Shown piece by piece: positions 7,292 to 14,501 of a stretch of DNA of 16,480 nucleotides. The position numbers and the translations under genes are program-made. Position 1 is the stretch's first letter, and each line of letters starts with the position of its first letter. The notes under the pieces were generated by a model. It was given only the letters and a program-made list of their open reading frames with translations, searched no databases and had not been told where the DNA came from. Origin of the DNA: Chloroflexota bacterium (GTDB taxonomy: Bacteria; Chloroflexota; Anaerolineae; Anaerolineales; Anaerolineaceae); assembly GCA_023406965.1 (NCBI GenBank), contig JAEXTI010000511.1, forward strand, positions 1 to 16,480, read 5' to 3'.

Positions 7292-8318
7292 CCTGACTTT
7301 GATCTTCGTCATTTTATTGATTGGGCTGGCTTTGGCGTTTGATTTTGTCAACGGTTTTCACGACGCTGCCAATTCGATTGCCACCGTTGTCTCTACCCGT
7401 GTTTTGACACCCTTGCAGGGCGTCGCGTGGGCGGCCTTTTTTAACTTTGTGGCTGCCTTTACCTTTGGCACGGCGGTTGCAGAAACAATGGGCAAAGGAT
7501 TGATCGATGTCAACAAGATTGACAACCTGGTGATCTTCTGCGCCTTGCTTGGCGCGGTGGTCTGGGATTTGATCACCTGGCGAATTGGCCTGCCAACCAG
7601 TTCATCTCACGCTCTGATGGGGGGCTATGCCGGCGCGGCGATCTTGAAGGCAGGCTTTAGCGTGCTCATCATCAAGGGCTGGATCAAGATCATTGCTTTT
7701 ATTTTTATCGCACCCCTCCTGGGCTGATTGTTGGGCACGCTGCTCATGCTGGCCATCTTCTGGTTGTTCCGCAAGCAGTCCCCCGGCAAGGTGGATAAAA
7801 TTTTCCGGCGTGGTCAGCTCATCTCAGCGGGCCTTTATAGCCTGGGGCACGGTACCAACGACGCTCAAAAGACGATGGGCATCATTGCCGGGGTTTTGTT
7901 CACAGTCCCCGCTTATCGCCACCTGGTGGTTGATTCGGCTGGGGAATTGACGATCCCGATATGGATTGTGCTGATGGCGCACGCGGCCATTGCCCTGGGA
8001 ACGCTATCGGGTGGCTGGCGCATCGTGCACACAATGGGCAGCAAAATTACCAAGTTGCAGCCGATGGGCGGATTTGCTGCCGAAACGGCGGGGGCCATCA
8101 CCCTGTTCACCGCTTCTTCGCTGGGTGCGCCGGTGTCCACCACGCATACCATCACCGGGGCAATTGTAGGGGTGGGGTCCATCCGCAACATTCGCAAAGT
8201 GCGCTGGGGGGTGGCTGGGAGTATCGTGTGGGCCTGGTTGCTCACCTTGCCGGCATCGGCGGCCATCGCCGCAGGAAGTTACTTTATAATTACCTCCGTG
8301 ATGCGCCTGTTTGCATAA
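7284..8318 (+). pseudogene. PiT-family inorganic phosphate transporter interrupted by one in-frame TGA
   Basis: The frame encodes a full-length PiT permease (about 343 codons, close to the 330-340 residues of compact bacterial Pit proteins) that takes up phosphate by ion symport. Both duplicated signatures are intact: GFHDAANSIATVVSTR (about residues 24-39) and GTNDAQKTMGIIAG (about 190-203). The APVSTTHTITGAIVGVG block is also present. A TGA at 7725-7727 falls at codon 148, inside a hydrophobic helix (APLLG-stop-LLGTLLMLA). The same frame continues without any shift or loss, starting TTG TTG with no visible ribosome binding site. The options are a recent nonsense mutation, a sequencing or assembly error, readthrough, or two half-proteins. 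The start ATG overlaps the end of the DUF47 gene. No other defect is seen, which favours a very recent change or an error. Confidence 0.85.
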
Positions 8319-8376
8319 AACGAGCGAGTACGGAAAGCTCCAAAACAGCCGAACCAGCGACTTTTGTGAGGTGGAT

Positions 8377-9480
8377 ATGGAAATTACCCGGCACCGCTGT
8401 GGTTTGCAGCGCACGTTGCGCGCGTTAAAGAACGGATCGGTCACGTTGGGTTTCATCGGCGGCTCGATCACCGATGGGCGCCCGGAATGGAATTGGCCGG
8501 AGCCGGTGGCGGCCTGGTTCTGCGAGCATTTCCCTGGTGTGCGGGTGGTGGTTGAAAATGCCGCCATCGGTGCCACAGGCAGCGATTTGGCGGTCTTTCG
8601 TGCTCAGCGCGACCTGATCGAGCGCGGCTGTGATTTGGTGTTCATCGAGTTTGCCGTAAACGACCAGGGCGAGCCATCGGAGAAGCGCATGCGCTCGCGC
8701 GAGGGCCTGGTGCGCAAGCTGCTGCGCGGCGAGGGCCGCGACCTGGTCTTTACCTATACCTATATGCAGACCATGTATGCCGACATGCTGGCCGGGCGCG
8801 TCCCCCCCTCCATCGCCGAGTTCGAGCAACTGGCCGAGCATTATGGAATTGGCTCCGTGTGGATGGGGCTGCGCGCATTTGAAGAAGTGCGCAAGGGGCT
8901 TATGCGCTGGGAAGAGTGGCTGCCCGATGGCTTGCATCCTCAGTTTCGGGGCAGTTTGTGCTATGCCCAGGCAGTGGAGAGCTTCTTGGAGCGGGAACTG
9001 TTGGGCCAGGGCGGGCCTGCTTTGCCAACGGGCGAGTGGATGCCCGCGCCGCTCAACCCCCACAACTGGGAGAGCGGCTATCTGCTGCCTTTTGAACAAG
9101 TGCGCCTGGAAGGACCCTGGACGGTGCGCCGTTGGGTGAAGCTGGTGTGGATCGACCAGGTGCTGCGCACTTCGGCAGTGGGCGCGCGGCTGGCCTTTGA
9201 TTTTGAAGGGCGCGGCTTGCTGCTGGCGCTGGATTTTGGTAAGGCCGCCGCCGAATTTCGCTACCGCCTGGACGGAGGCGAGTGGAAGCTGTCTGGTTTT
9301 GACCGCCCCGATTGGGTCGGCCCGGATGGTTGGTACCGGCCTTTAACGGTGGCGGATGACCTGCCTATGGGTAAGCACACCTTCGAGTTGGAGGTGCTGC
9401 ATGCCGATCCCAAGGGGGACGGGAGCGTGCCCAGCCAGGGGACGAACTTCAACCTGGGGTTGATCGGAGTTTTACCCTAA
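8377..9480 (+). CDS. SGNH/GDSL-type hydrolase with C-terminal beta-rich domain
   Basis: A 367-residue protein. Block I is LGFIGGSITDG, with nucleophile Ser30 (the GGSIT variant of GDSL); the oxyanion Asn is N95 in EFAVND; block V is LPDGLHP, with Asp184 and His187. These form a complete SGNH catalytic set, so an esterase or acyl/acetyl hydrolase acting on a carbohydrate or lipid ester is likely; the substrate is unknown. The region after about 225 looks like a separate beta-sandwich (ARLAFDFEGRGLLLALDFG, FRYRLDGGEWK), as found appended to carbohydrate-active SGNH enzymes. No signal peptide is visible, so it is probably cytoplasmic. I chose ATG 8377 because of GAGG at 8368-8371; an upstream in-frame start would add 22 poorly structured residues. 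The gene is 58 nt after the PiT stop and its TAA overlaps the end of the convergent gene by 4 nt. Confidence 0.82.
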   Translation: MEITRHRCGLQRTLRALKNGSVTLGFIGGSITDGRPEWNWPEPVAAWFCEHFPGVRVVVENAAIGATGSDLAVFRAQRDLIERGCDLVFIEFAVNDQGEPSEKRMRSREGLVRKLLRGEGRDLVFTYTYMQTMYADMLAGRVPPSIAEFEQLAEHYGIGSVWMGLRAFEEVRKGLMRWEEWLPDGLHPQFRGSLCYAQAVESFLERELLGQGGPALPTGEWMPAPLNPHNWESGYLLPFEQVRLEGPWTVRRWVKLVWIDQVLRTSAVGARLAFDFEGRGLLLALDFGKAAAEFRYRLDGGEWKLSGFDRPDWVGPDGWYRPLTVADDLPMGKHTFELEVLHADPKGDGSVPSQGTNFNLGLIGVLP

Positions 9481-10298
9481 TCGGGAAGAAAGACCTCCAT
9501 GCCGTCATACGCCGCTTCTACGCCGTGGGGAGCAAAGAAGGCGTTGAGGTCATCATGCAGCGGGTTGCCGGAATGTGAAAAGTGGTGGGCCAGGATACAC
9601 CCGCCGGGGCGCACCATGCCTTCAGCACGGAGGCGCTCCAGCACTTGCAGGAAGGTATCGAAGCTGAGATGCTGGTCATAGCTTCCCTTGCCGACAGTTT
9701 CTTCGAGGATGACGGCGTCAAATGAACGCCCCTGCAGGGCCTGCCAGGTTTCTTCGGGGAAGTAACCCGTGTCGGTGGCGTAGAGGATAGAATGCTTGCC
9801 GTCCCCAATGCTGTAAAACAACGCTTCCAGGTGGTCGATGGCATGATAGGCGCGGTAAGCCGTGAAGGTATAGCCATTATCTTGCCAGCTTTCAAAGGCC
9901 TTGACTGTGTGGATCTTGAGGCGCGCCTTTTCCAGGTCCAGCCCCTTTGCTTCCAGGTCTAATGCCACGTTCTTTGACCCATACAGGCGCATGATTGGGA
10001 TTTGTGGCCCTCCGCCGAAGGGATTGGGGCGCAGGAAGAAATTATCGGGGTAAAAGTGATCTTCGTGGGTGTGGGTGACCAAGCCGGTGCGCACCTTCCA
10101 TAGATTGAGGTTGAGGCGCTGCGCGGATGCCAATAGGTCGGGGCCAAAATCAACCAGTAAATCGTCGTTGACCAGTAGCGCGCTGCGCAGGCGCAAGTTC
10201 TTACCGCCCAGACGACGCGCTTCATTGCATACGGCGCAATTGCAAAAGAGCCCGGGAAAACCTTCGGATGCGCCTGTGCCCAAAAATTGAAACCGCAT
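9477..10298 (-). CDS. PhnP-like metallo-beta-lactamase-fold phosphodiesterase
   Basis: A 273-residue protein of the beta-lactamase-like metal hydrolase fold. It begins MRFQFLGTGASEGFP, has the structural zinc motif C-x-C-x-x-C (C19, C21, C24) seen in PhnP, and the catalytic HTHEDH motif (H76-x-H78-x-D80-H81). Later ligands are the Asp in YATDTGYF and His residues in LAHHFSHSG. PhnP of the C-P lyase pathway opens 5-phosphoribosyl 1,2-cyclic phosphate. Close relatives have other phosphodiester or cyclic nucleotide substrates, so the reaction is likely but not proven. It lies divergently next to a phosphonate-type transporter, which supports a phosphorus-related role, yet no C-P lyase genes are in the window. 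The ATG at 10298 has GGAGG about 9 nt upstream. The 3' end overlaps the convergent SGNH gene by 4 nt, leaving no room for a separate terminator. Confidence 0.83.
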   Translation of the reverse strand: MRFQFLGTGASEGFPGLFCNCAVCNEARRLGGKNLRLRSALLVNDDLLVDFGPDLLASAQRLNLNLWKVRTGLVTHTHEDHFYPDNFFLRPNPFGGGPQIPIMRLYGSKNVALDLEAKGLDLEKARLKIHTVKAFESWQDNGYTFTAYRAYHAIDHLEALFYSIGDGKHSILYATDTGYFPEETWQALQGRSFDAVILEETVGKGSYDQHLSFDTFLQVLERLRAEGMVRPGGCILAHHFSHSGNPLHDDLNAFFAPHGVEAAYDGMEVFLPD

Positions 10299-10336
10299 GG
10301 TGGAATTCCTCCGTAGGGTGAATCATGGAAAAGCGG

Positions 10337-10345
10337 ATTGTAACA
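10337..10345 (-). promoter_or_regulatory. Extended -10 promoter of the phnP-like gene
   Basis: On the minus strand this is TGTTACAAT: a TACAAT -10 box (10342-10337) preceded by the extended TG motif. No good -35 is seen 17-18 nt upstream, which is common for extended -10 promoters. It lies about 38 nt before the ATG at 10298. Confidence 0.45.
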
Positions 10346-10435
10346 TGGGCTCGCCGGGAATCGGTGCAGCGTCTAACACGAGAACGGTCAGAGGGCCGAA
10401 CAATGGGGTCCTTTTGAAAATTTATGTTAATGATC

Positions 10436-10487
10436 GGTAAAGATTACCCATCTGCAACTTGCTCGAATGAGAATAATGGATTATTAT
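10436..10487 (+). promoter_or_regulatory. phnD promoter with two palindromic operator candidates
   Basis: TTGCTC (10459-10464) and TATTAT (10482-10487) are 17 nt apart, a plausible promoter about 40 nt before the phnD ATG. The perfect palindrome AATAAT-GG-ATTATT (10472-10485) overlaps the -10. Another, GGTAA-AGA-TTACC (10436-10448), lies just upstream of the -35. Both could bind a regulator. A weaker alternative promoter is TTGAAA (10414-10419) with TAAAGA (10438-10443). Confidence 0.45.
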
Positions 10488-10525
10488 CAAAACCTGTTAG
10501 CCCAATTCTCTTTGGAGGAGAAAAT

Positions 10526-11689
10526 ATGAAACGCAGTTTGTCTTTGATTTTGGCAGTGACAGTCATCGCAACGATGCTCCTGGCTGCCTGCGCGCCGGCT
10601 GCTACGCCTGCGCCCACCGCGGTACCCACCGCTGTCCCCGCCACCGAGGTCCCCACTGAAGCCCCCACCGCTGTGCCCCCGACCGAGGTTCCTACTGAGG
10701 TTCCCGAGCCCGCCGTTGGCTCTCCGGAACACCCCATCAAAGTTTTGTTCGTTCCGTCGGTGGATGCCAACATCATCACCACGGGCGGCCAGGTGATGGC
10801 CGATGCATTGAACAAAGCCACCGGTTTGACCTTCGAGGTCAGCGTACCTACCTCTTACGCCGCTACGATTGAAGAGATGTGCGCTTCCCCGACAGACACG
10901 ATGGCCTTCATCCCCGGCCTGGGCTATGCTCTCGCCAGCCAGTTGTGCGGTGTGGATGTTGCTTTCAAGGCCGTCCGCTATGGTTATCCTGTGTATTGGG
11001 CCGAGTTCATCGTTGCCCGCGACAGCGAATACCAGACTTTGGCTGACCTGGAAGGCGCCAAGTGGGGTTACGGCGATGTCGGCTCCACCTCCGGTTACAT
11101 GGTCCCGCTCGTGATGTTCCAGGAACAGGGCATCACCCCGGGTGAAGAAGTTCAGACCGGCGGCCACAATCAGACCGTCACCGCCGTCTATAACGGCGAA
11201 GTTGACTTCGGCACCGTCTTCTACAGCGTTCCGCTGAACCCCGATGGTGACTCGGCCTTCTCTTATGAAGATTACGAAGCCGGCAATGTCACCGACGATA
11301 TGTACGAAATTCCGGAAGAGTCGATCGCGAATTGCGCTCCCGACGCCGAAGGCAAGAAGTTGCTGTGCGACGGATGGCGTGTTCTCGACGCTCGCGCCAA
11401 CATCCGTGCGGAAGCCCCGGACGTGATGCAGAAAGTGCGCATCCTGGCCATCTCCCCCGCCATCCCCAATGACACCATGTCCTTTGGTCCTGAGTTCCCC
11501 GCCGATGTGCGCGCTCAGATCGAAGAAGCTTTGATCGCCTTCGCCGAGACTGAAGACTGGGCGAATTCGATTGGCTCCAATGACTTCTACGGCTGGTCTG
11601 GCATTCTGCCCGCCACCGATGCGGAATATGATTTTGTCCGCCAGATGATCGAAGCCACCGGCCTGACGCTTGAAGGCCTGGGCCAATAA
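10526..11689 (+). CDS. phnD: Phosphonate-type ABC transporter, substrate-binding lipoprotein
   Basis: A 387-residue exported lipoprotein. The signal peptide MKRSLSLILAVTVIATMLLA ends in the lipobox LAAC with lipidated Cys22. An Ala/Pro/Thr/Val/Glu linker (about 23-62, units such as TAVP and TEVP) then spaces the protein from the membrane. The PhnD/SsuA2-type periplasmic binding domain follows: TMAFIPGLGYALASQ, then SEYQTLADLEGAKWGYGDVGSTSGYMVP, the hinge and phosphate-group binding region of phosphonate and phosphite binders. The start is ATG 10526 because GGAGGAG lies 5 nt upstream and the signal peptide begins there. It heads phnDCE and is separated from phnC by a strong hairpin, which may raise binding-protein levels relative to the membrane parts. 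Codons end in C more often than in neighbouring genes, consistent with high expression. The ligand could be a phosphonate, phosphite or hypophosphite. Confidence 0.88.
   Translation: MKRSLSLILAVTVIATMLLAACAPAATPAPTAVPTAVPATEVPTEAPTAVPPTEVPTEVPEPAVGSPEHPIKVLFVPSVDANIITTGGQVMADALNKATGLTFEVSVPTSYAATIEEMCASPTDTMAFIPGLGYALASQLCGVDVAFKAVRYGYPVYWAEFIVARDSEYQTLADLEGAKWGYGDVGSTSGYMVPLVMFQEQGITPGEEVQTGGHNQTVTAVYNGEVDFGTVFYSVPLNPDGDSAFSYEDYEAGNVTDDMYEIPEESIANCAPDAEGKKLLCDGWRVLDARANIRAEAPDVMQKVRILAISPAIPNDTMSFGPEFPADVRAQIEEALIAFAETEDWANSIGSNDFYGWSGILPATDAEYDFVRQMIEATGLTLEGLGQ
10605..10709 (+). repeat. Low-complexity linker repeat inside phnD (TAVP/TEVP units)
   Basis: Imperfect tandem units of about 12 bp encode TAVP, TEVP and TEAP in a row (residues about 27-61), directly after the lipidated cysteine. 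The repeat is coding and is typical of membrane-anchor linkers. Unit number may vary between strains because of the near-identical CCCACC/CCGAGG stretches. Confidence 0.7.
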
Positions 11690-11706
11690 TCCGACGTTCT
11701 ATCGTT

Positions 11707-11741
11707 ACTCTGGGCAGGGAGCAATCCCTGCCCAGAGTTTC
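11707..11741 (+). terminator. Hairpin between phnD and phnC (attenuator or 3'-end stabiliser)
   Basis: ACTCTGGGCAGGGA (11707-11720) and its exact complement (11725-11738) enclose a GCAA tetraloop, a very stable GNRA loop, followed by only TTTC. The 14-bp stem starts 17 nt after the phnD stop. With its short T-tract it probably gives partial termination or protects the phnD message, allowing more binding protein than ATPase and permease. Confidence 0.7.
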
Positions 11742-11750
11742 AAATCACCC

Positions 11751-11789
11751 AACCGGTTCGGATTAGTGGTTAAAACCTCTTGTCCGAAC
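11751..11789. promoter_or_regulatory. Nested inverted repeat in the phnD-phnC gap
   Basis: GTTCGGA (11756-11762) pairs with TCCGAAC (11783-11789). Inside is GGTT-AA-AACC (11768-11777), and AACCGGTT (11751-11758) is a perfect palindrome at the left edge. This could be an operator or an RNA structure controlling phnC. A weak AT-rich -10-like element, TTTTAT (11795-11800), follows. Function is inferred from symmetry only. Confidence 0.3.
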
Positions 11790-11828
11790 TTGTGTTTTAT
11801 AGACGGCTCCTTCTGGTATCAGTGAATT

Positions 11829-12584
11829 ATGCTTAAAATCCAAAATCTGACCAAGGTGTATATGCCGGCGAACGTGAAAGCGCTGGACGATGTATCTTTT
11901 GACGTGCCCAAGGGCCAGTTCCTGGCAGTCATTGGATTGAGCGGTTCGGGGAAGTCCACGCTGCTGCGCTGCATTAACCGGCTGGTTGAACCGACTTCGG
12001 GAAAAATTTTCCTGGATGGTCAAGATGTGACGGTCGCGAACGCCGAAGAACTACGCCGCGTCCGGCGCAAAATTGGCATGGTTTTCCAGCACTTCAACCT
12101 GGTTCACCGCTCTAGCGTGCTGACCAATGTGCTGGCGGGCCGACTGGGGTATACCAACCCGGCCTGGAGCCTGATCAACCGGTTCCCCAAGGCAGACATA
12201 GAAAAAGCCAAGTACCAGTTGGAACGGGTTGGCATTGGGGATAAGGCCAAGCAGCGGGCGGATGCCCTTTCGGGCGGCCAGCAGCAGCGGGTGGGCATTG
12301 CCCGTGCTTTGATGCAGGACCCTGAGATTATTTTGGCCGATGAGCCGGTGGCCAGCCTCGACCCTGTGCTGGCGCATAGCATCATGCAGTATCTGGAGAA
12401 GATTAATGCCGAGGACGGTGTGACGGTGATTTGCAGCTTGCATTTCCTGGATCTTGTCCACCGCTATGCGCACCGCGCCATTGCACTGAATGCGGGACGC
12501 GTGGTGTTCGATGGGCTGCCGAAGGAAATCGATGACGTGCGGTTCAAAGAAATCTACGGGCAAGAAGCGGAACGCGTTGGCTAA
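11829..12584 (+). CDS. phnC: Phosphonate-type ABC transporter, ATP-binding protein
   Basis: A 251-residue cytoplasmic ATPase that powers the transporter. The Walker A is GLSGSGKS (36-43), the Q-loop Gln87 is in MVFQHFNLVHR, the signature is LSGGQ (147-151), the Walker B with catalytic Glu is IILADEPVASLDP (167-179), and the H-loop is His205 in CSLHFLDLVHRY. NLVHRSSVLTNVLAGRLG and the short C-terminus match the PhnC subfamily. The ATG at 11829 has only a weak AGTGA-like ribosome binding site. The gene lies 139 nt after phnD, with hairpins between, and 12 nt before phnE, so phnC and phnE are cotranslated. It pairs with the permease through the EAA loop seen in phnE. Confidence 0.93.
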   Translation: MLKIQNLTKVYMPANVKALDDVSFDVPKGQFLAVIGLSGSGKSTLLRCINRLVEPTSGKIFLDGQDVTVANAEELRRVRRKIGMVFQHFNLVHRSSVLTNVLAGRLGYTNPAWSLINRFPKADIEKAKYQLERVGIGDKAKQRADALSGGQQQRVGIARALMQDPEIILADEPVASLDPVLAHSIMQYLEKINAEDGVTVICSLHFLDLVHRYAHRAIALNAGRVVFDGLPKEIDDVRFKEIYGQEAERVG

Positions 12585-12596
12585 GGGGATCCGTCC

Positions 12597-14408
12597 ATGA
12601 AAATACCGAAAATTCTCAAATCTATTCTCCTGGGCCTGGCCATCTTGCTGGCGTTGGTCATTTATGCCTATGGCTTCCAGGTGACGAAAGTCAACCTGGA
12701 AGAGACTCGCGAACCGCGCCGTCAGACGCAATTGACGCGCATCTTGCGCGCGCTGGCCCGGCCCGATGTTTTTACCTACGAAAAAGAAGAATTTACTGTC
12801 TCTTTGCCGGTTTACACGCCCTGTTCCGCCGAGGCTGAAGCACTGCCGGAGCCGAGTACGGAAGGCCCGTACATGGTGATGTCTCCTAAGTGCGCCGATC
12901 CGGCCACCGAGGTTACGGTAGAGGGATTTAACTTTGAGCCAAACACAACCGGACCATTGAATTTTATTCCCCCCAGCGGCGTTTCATTGCAAATGGGCAC
13001 CATCACCACGGACAACGACGGACATTTCGTTGCCACCGTGAAGTTGCCCAAGCGCCCCGATACCGTTGCGCAGGAAATTCGCGCCATCACTCGCCGAAAT
13101 GTTGGCGGGCCGATGTTTAGCAAGAATGCTAAAGACACCTGGGAAAAGATCATCGAGACGGTTTTCCTGGCATTGTTGGCGACGACTTTCGGCGTGGTAA
13201 TCGCCATTCCGATTAGCTTTGTCGCGGCGCGCAACATCATGACGCCGATTACCAGCCCTTTTACCAGTATCGCGATTTCGATCTTGCTGATTCCAGTGGG
13301 AATCGTCGCGGGTGGATTTGTGGCTGGGAAGATACATGTTCTGTCTGACCTGATGACAGGAAGCATCTGGGGAGCGTTGGCCGGCGTGATTGTCACGCCT
13401 GTGTTGATGTGGTTCATTTTCCGTTGGGCTGTACCGCCGATTGAAGATGAGCCGCCGACCCGCTTTGAGCGAATTGCTCGCCCGATCGCGATATTCTTCA
13501 CGGCACTGTTGGGCATTCTGTTCCTTTACCTGGTGTCCAGCCTGGCCATCCAGTTAGGAAATGCCCTCGTCGCGCCTTTGGGTGGAGCGGGCTTCCTGGG
13601 CAAGTTCATCGTCAGCCTGGGCGACATCTTGATGACCCTCATCCCGGTCGTAACCGCTCTGGCCGGCGCGGGCGTGCTGGCCGATTTTGCCGGTCGCGTT
13701 GGGCAATGGGTGGTGGAGCATAGCTCGCACTCGGTGAACCGGGTGACCAATCTGGTGTTGGGTGGTTTGGCCGGCGCGACTTTGTTTGCCATCATCGGCG
13801 CGGGCATTGACTGGCTGTACCAGATCGACAACGTCTGGGCCACTTTTGGCATCCCGGCCATCGTGGGCGCAATCGGCGGGGTCATCCTGGCCGGTTTCCT
13901 CTCGCGGAACGCTACCCTGCCGATCGGTTTCTTTATCTACACAGTCACGCGCACACTGCTGAACGGCTTGCGATCGATCGAGTCGCTGGTTATGGTGATC
14001 ATCTTCGCCGTGTGGGTGGGCATCGGCCCCTTCGCGGGTGTGCTGGCGCTGGCTTTGCATACTATCGCTTCGAACGCCAAGCTGTATTCGGAGCAGGTGG
14101 AAGGCATCATGGCAGGGCCGCTGGAGGCCATCACCGCAACCGGCGCGAACCGCTTGCAGACCATTATCTACGCGGTCATCCCGCAGATTATCCCGCCGTA
14201 TATTTCATACACCATGTACCGTTGGGATATCAACGTGCGCATGTCCACGATCATCGGTTTCGCGGGTGGTGGTGGTATCGGCTTCTTGCTGCAGCAGAAC
14301 ATCAACCTGCTCAACTACCGCGCCGCCAGCACGCAGATGCTTGCCATCGCCATTGTGGTTGCTTCGATGGACTATTTGAGCTCGAAGCTGCGCGAAAAGG
14401 CGATCTAG
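12597..14408 (+). CDS. phnE: Enlarged phosphonate-type ABC transporter permease
   Basis: A 603-residue PhnE-family permease, about twice the usual 260-280. The N-terminal helix (about 9-27) is followed by an extracytoplasmic region (about 30-178). This region carries two cysteines (76 and 99) and an Ig/IPT-like stretch, TEVTVEGFNFEPN to TDNDGHFVATVKLP. The permease proper begins with ETVFLALLATTFGVVIAIPISFVAARN (187-213), normal PhnE start material. Instead of the next canonical helix there are about 220 extra residues (about 218-440) with six hydrophobic segments (near 222-245, 256-277, 295-320, 336-365, 384-408 and 415-436). Canonical sequence resumes at 441 with RTLLNGLRSIESLVMVIIFAVWVGIGPFAGVLALALHT, the EAA coupling loop MAGPLEAITATGANRL (505-520), and YRWDINVRMSTIIGFAGGGGIG. 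An even number of added helices would keep topology. It lies 12 nt after phnC, with AAGGGGA as ribosome binding site. Confidence 0.85.
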   Translation: MKIPKILKSILLGLAILLALVIYAYGFQVTKVNLEETREPRRQTQLTRILRALARPDVFTYEKEEFTVSLPVYTPCSAEAEALPEPSTEGPYMVMSPKCADPATEVTVEGFNFEPNTTGPLNFIPPSGVSLQMGTITTDNDGHFVATVKLPKRPDTVAQEIRAITRRNVGGPMFSKNAKDTWEKIIETVFLALLATTFGVVIAIPISFVAARNIMTPITSPFTSIAISILLIPVGIVAGGFVAGKIHVLSDLMTGSIWGALAGVIVTPVLMWFIFRWAVPPIEDEPPTRFERIARPIAIFFTALLGILFLYLVSSLAIQLGNALVAPLGGAGFLGKFIVSLGDILMTLIPVVTALAGAGVLADFAGRVGQWVVEHSSHSVNRVTNLVLGGLAGATLFAIIGAGIDWLYQIDNVWATFGIPAIVGAIGGVILAGFLSRNATLPIGFFIYTVTRTLLNGLRSIESLVMVIIFAVWVGIGPFAGVLALALHTIASNAKLYSEQVEGIMAGPLEAITATGANRLQTIIYAVIPQIIPPYISYTMYRWDINVRMSTIIGFAGGGGIGFLLQQNINLLNYRAASTQMLAIAIVVASMDYLSSKLREKAI

Positions 14409-14416
14409 CGATCGTT

Positions 14417-14425
14417 TGCTATAAT
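14417..14425 (+). promoter_or_regulatory. Perfect extended -10 (TGCTATAAT) just after phnE
   Basis: TGC-TATAAT is an exact extended -10. There is no clear -35. The expected start, about 14432, is the first base of the 18-bp hairpin that follows. It may drive a short untranslated RNA or be a chance match in an AT-rich gap. Confidence 0.35.
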
Positions 14426-14431
14426 CACAAG

Positions 14432-14470
14432 AACCGACACACCGGGCGCAGCGCGCCCGGTGTGTCGGTT
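14432..14470. terminator. 18-bp perfect hairpin between phnE and the convergent reductase gene
   Basis: AACCGACACACCGGGCGC (14432-14449) and its exact complement (14453-14470) enclose the loop AGC. It lies 24 nt after the phnE stop and about 120 nt past the stop of the convergent minus-strand gene. There is no long T-tract; TT-AACGG follows. It probably marks the end of the phn transcript, by a structure-dependent or weak intrinsic mechanism. Confidence 0.6.
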
Positions 14471-14501
14471 AACGGATGGGCTTGGGTTTCATCTACGCTG
14501 C

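Noticed and set aside
7725..7727. Selenocysteine at the in-frame TGA of the PiT gene
   Set aside because: PiT transporters are not known selenoproteins, the site is in a plain hydrophobic helix, and no obvious stem-loop of the bacterial SECIS type follows.
10299..10435. Possible riboswitch in the gap between the phnP-like gene and phnD
   Set aside because: I could not find a conserved aptamer core or a terminator-antiterminator pair; only short palindromes and promoter elements are visible.
10605..10709. Tandem repeat in phnD as a possible CRISPR or minisatellite
   Set aside because: The units are about 12 bp, in frame, imperfect and encode a standard lipoprotein linker; there are no spacers.
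10487..11686. A 399-codon open frame on the minus strand opposite phnD
   Set aside because: It is an antisense shadow created by the C-ending codon bias of phnD. Its translation is Gly/Arg/Ser-rich over the Pro/Thr linker and it has no ribosome binding site.
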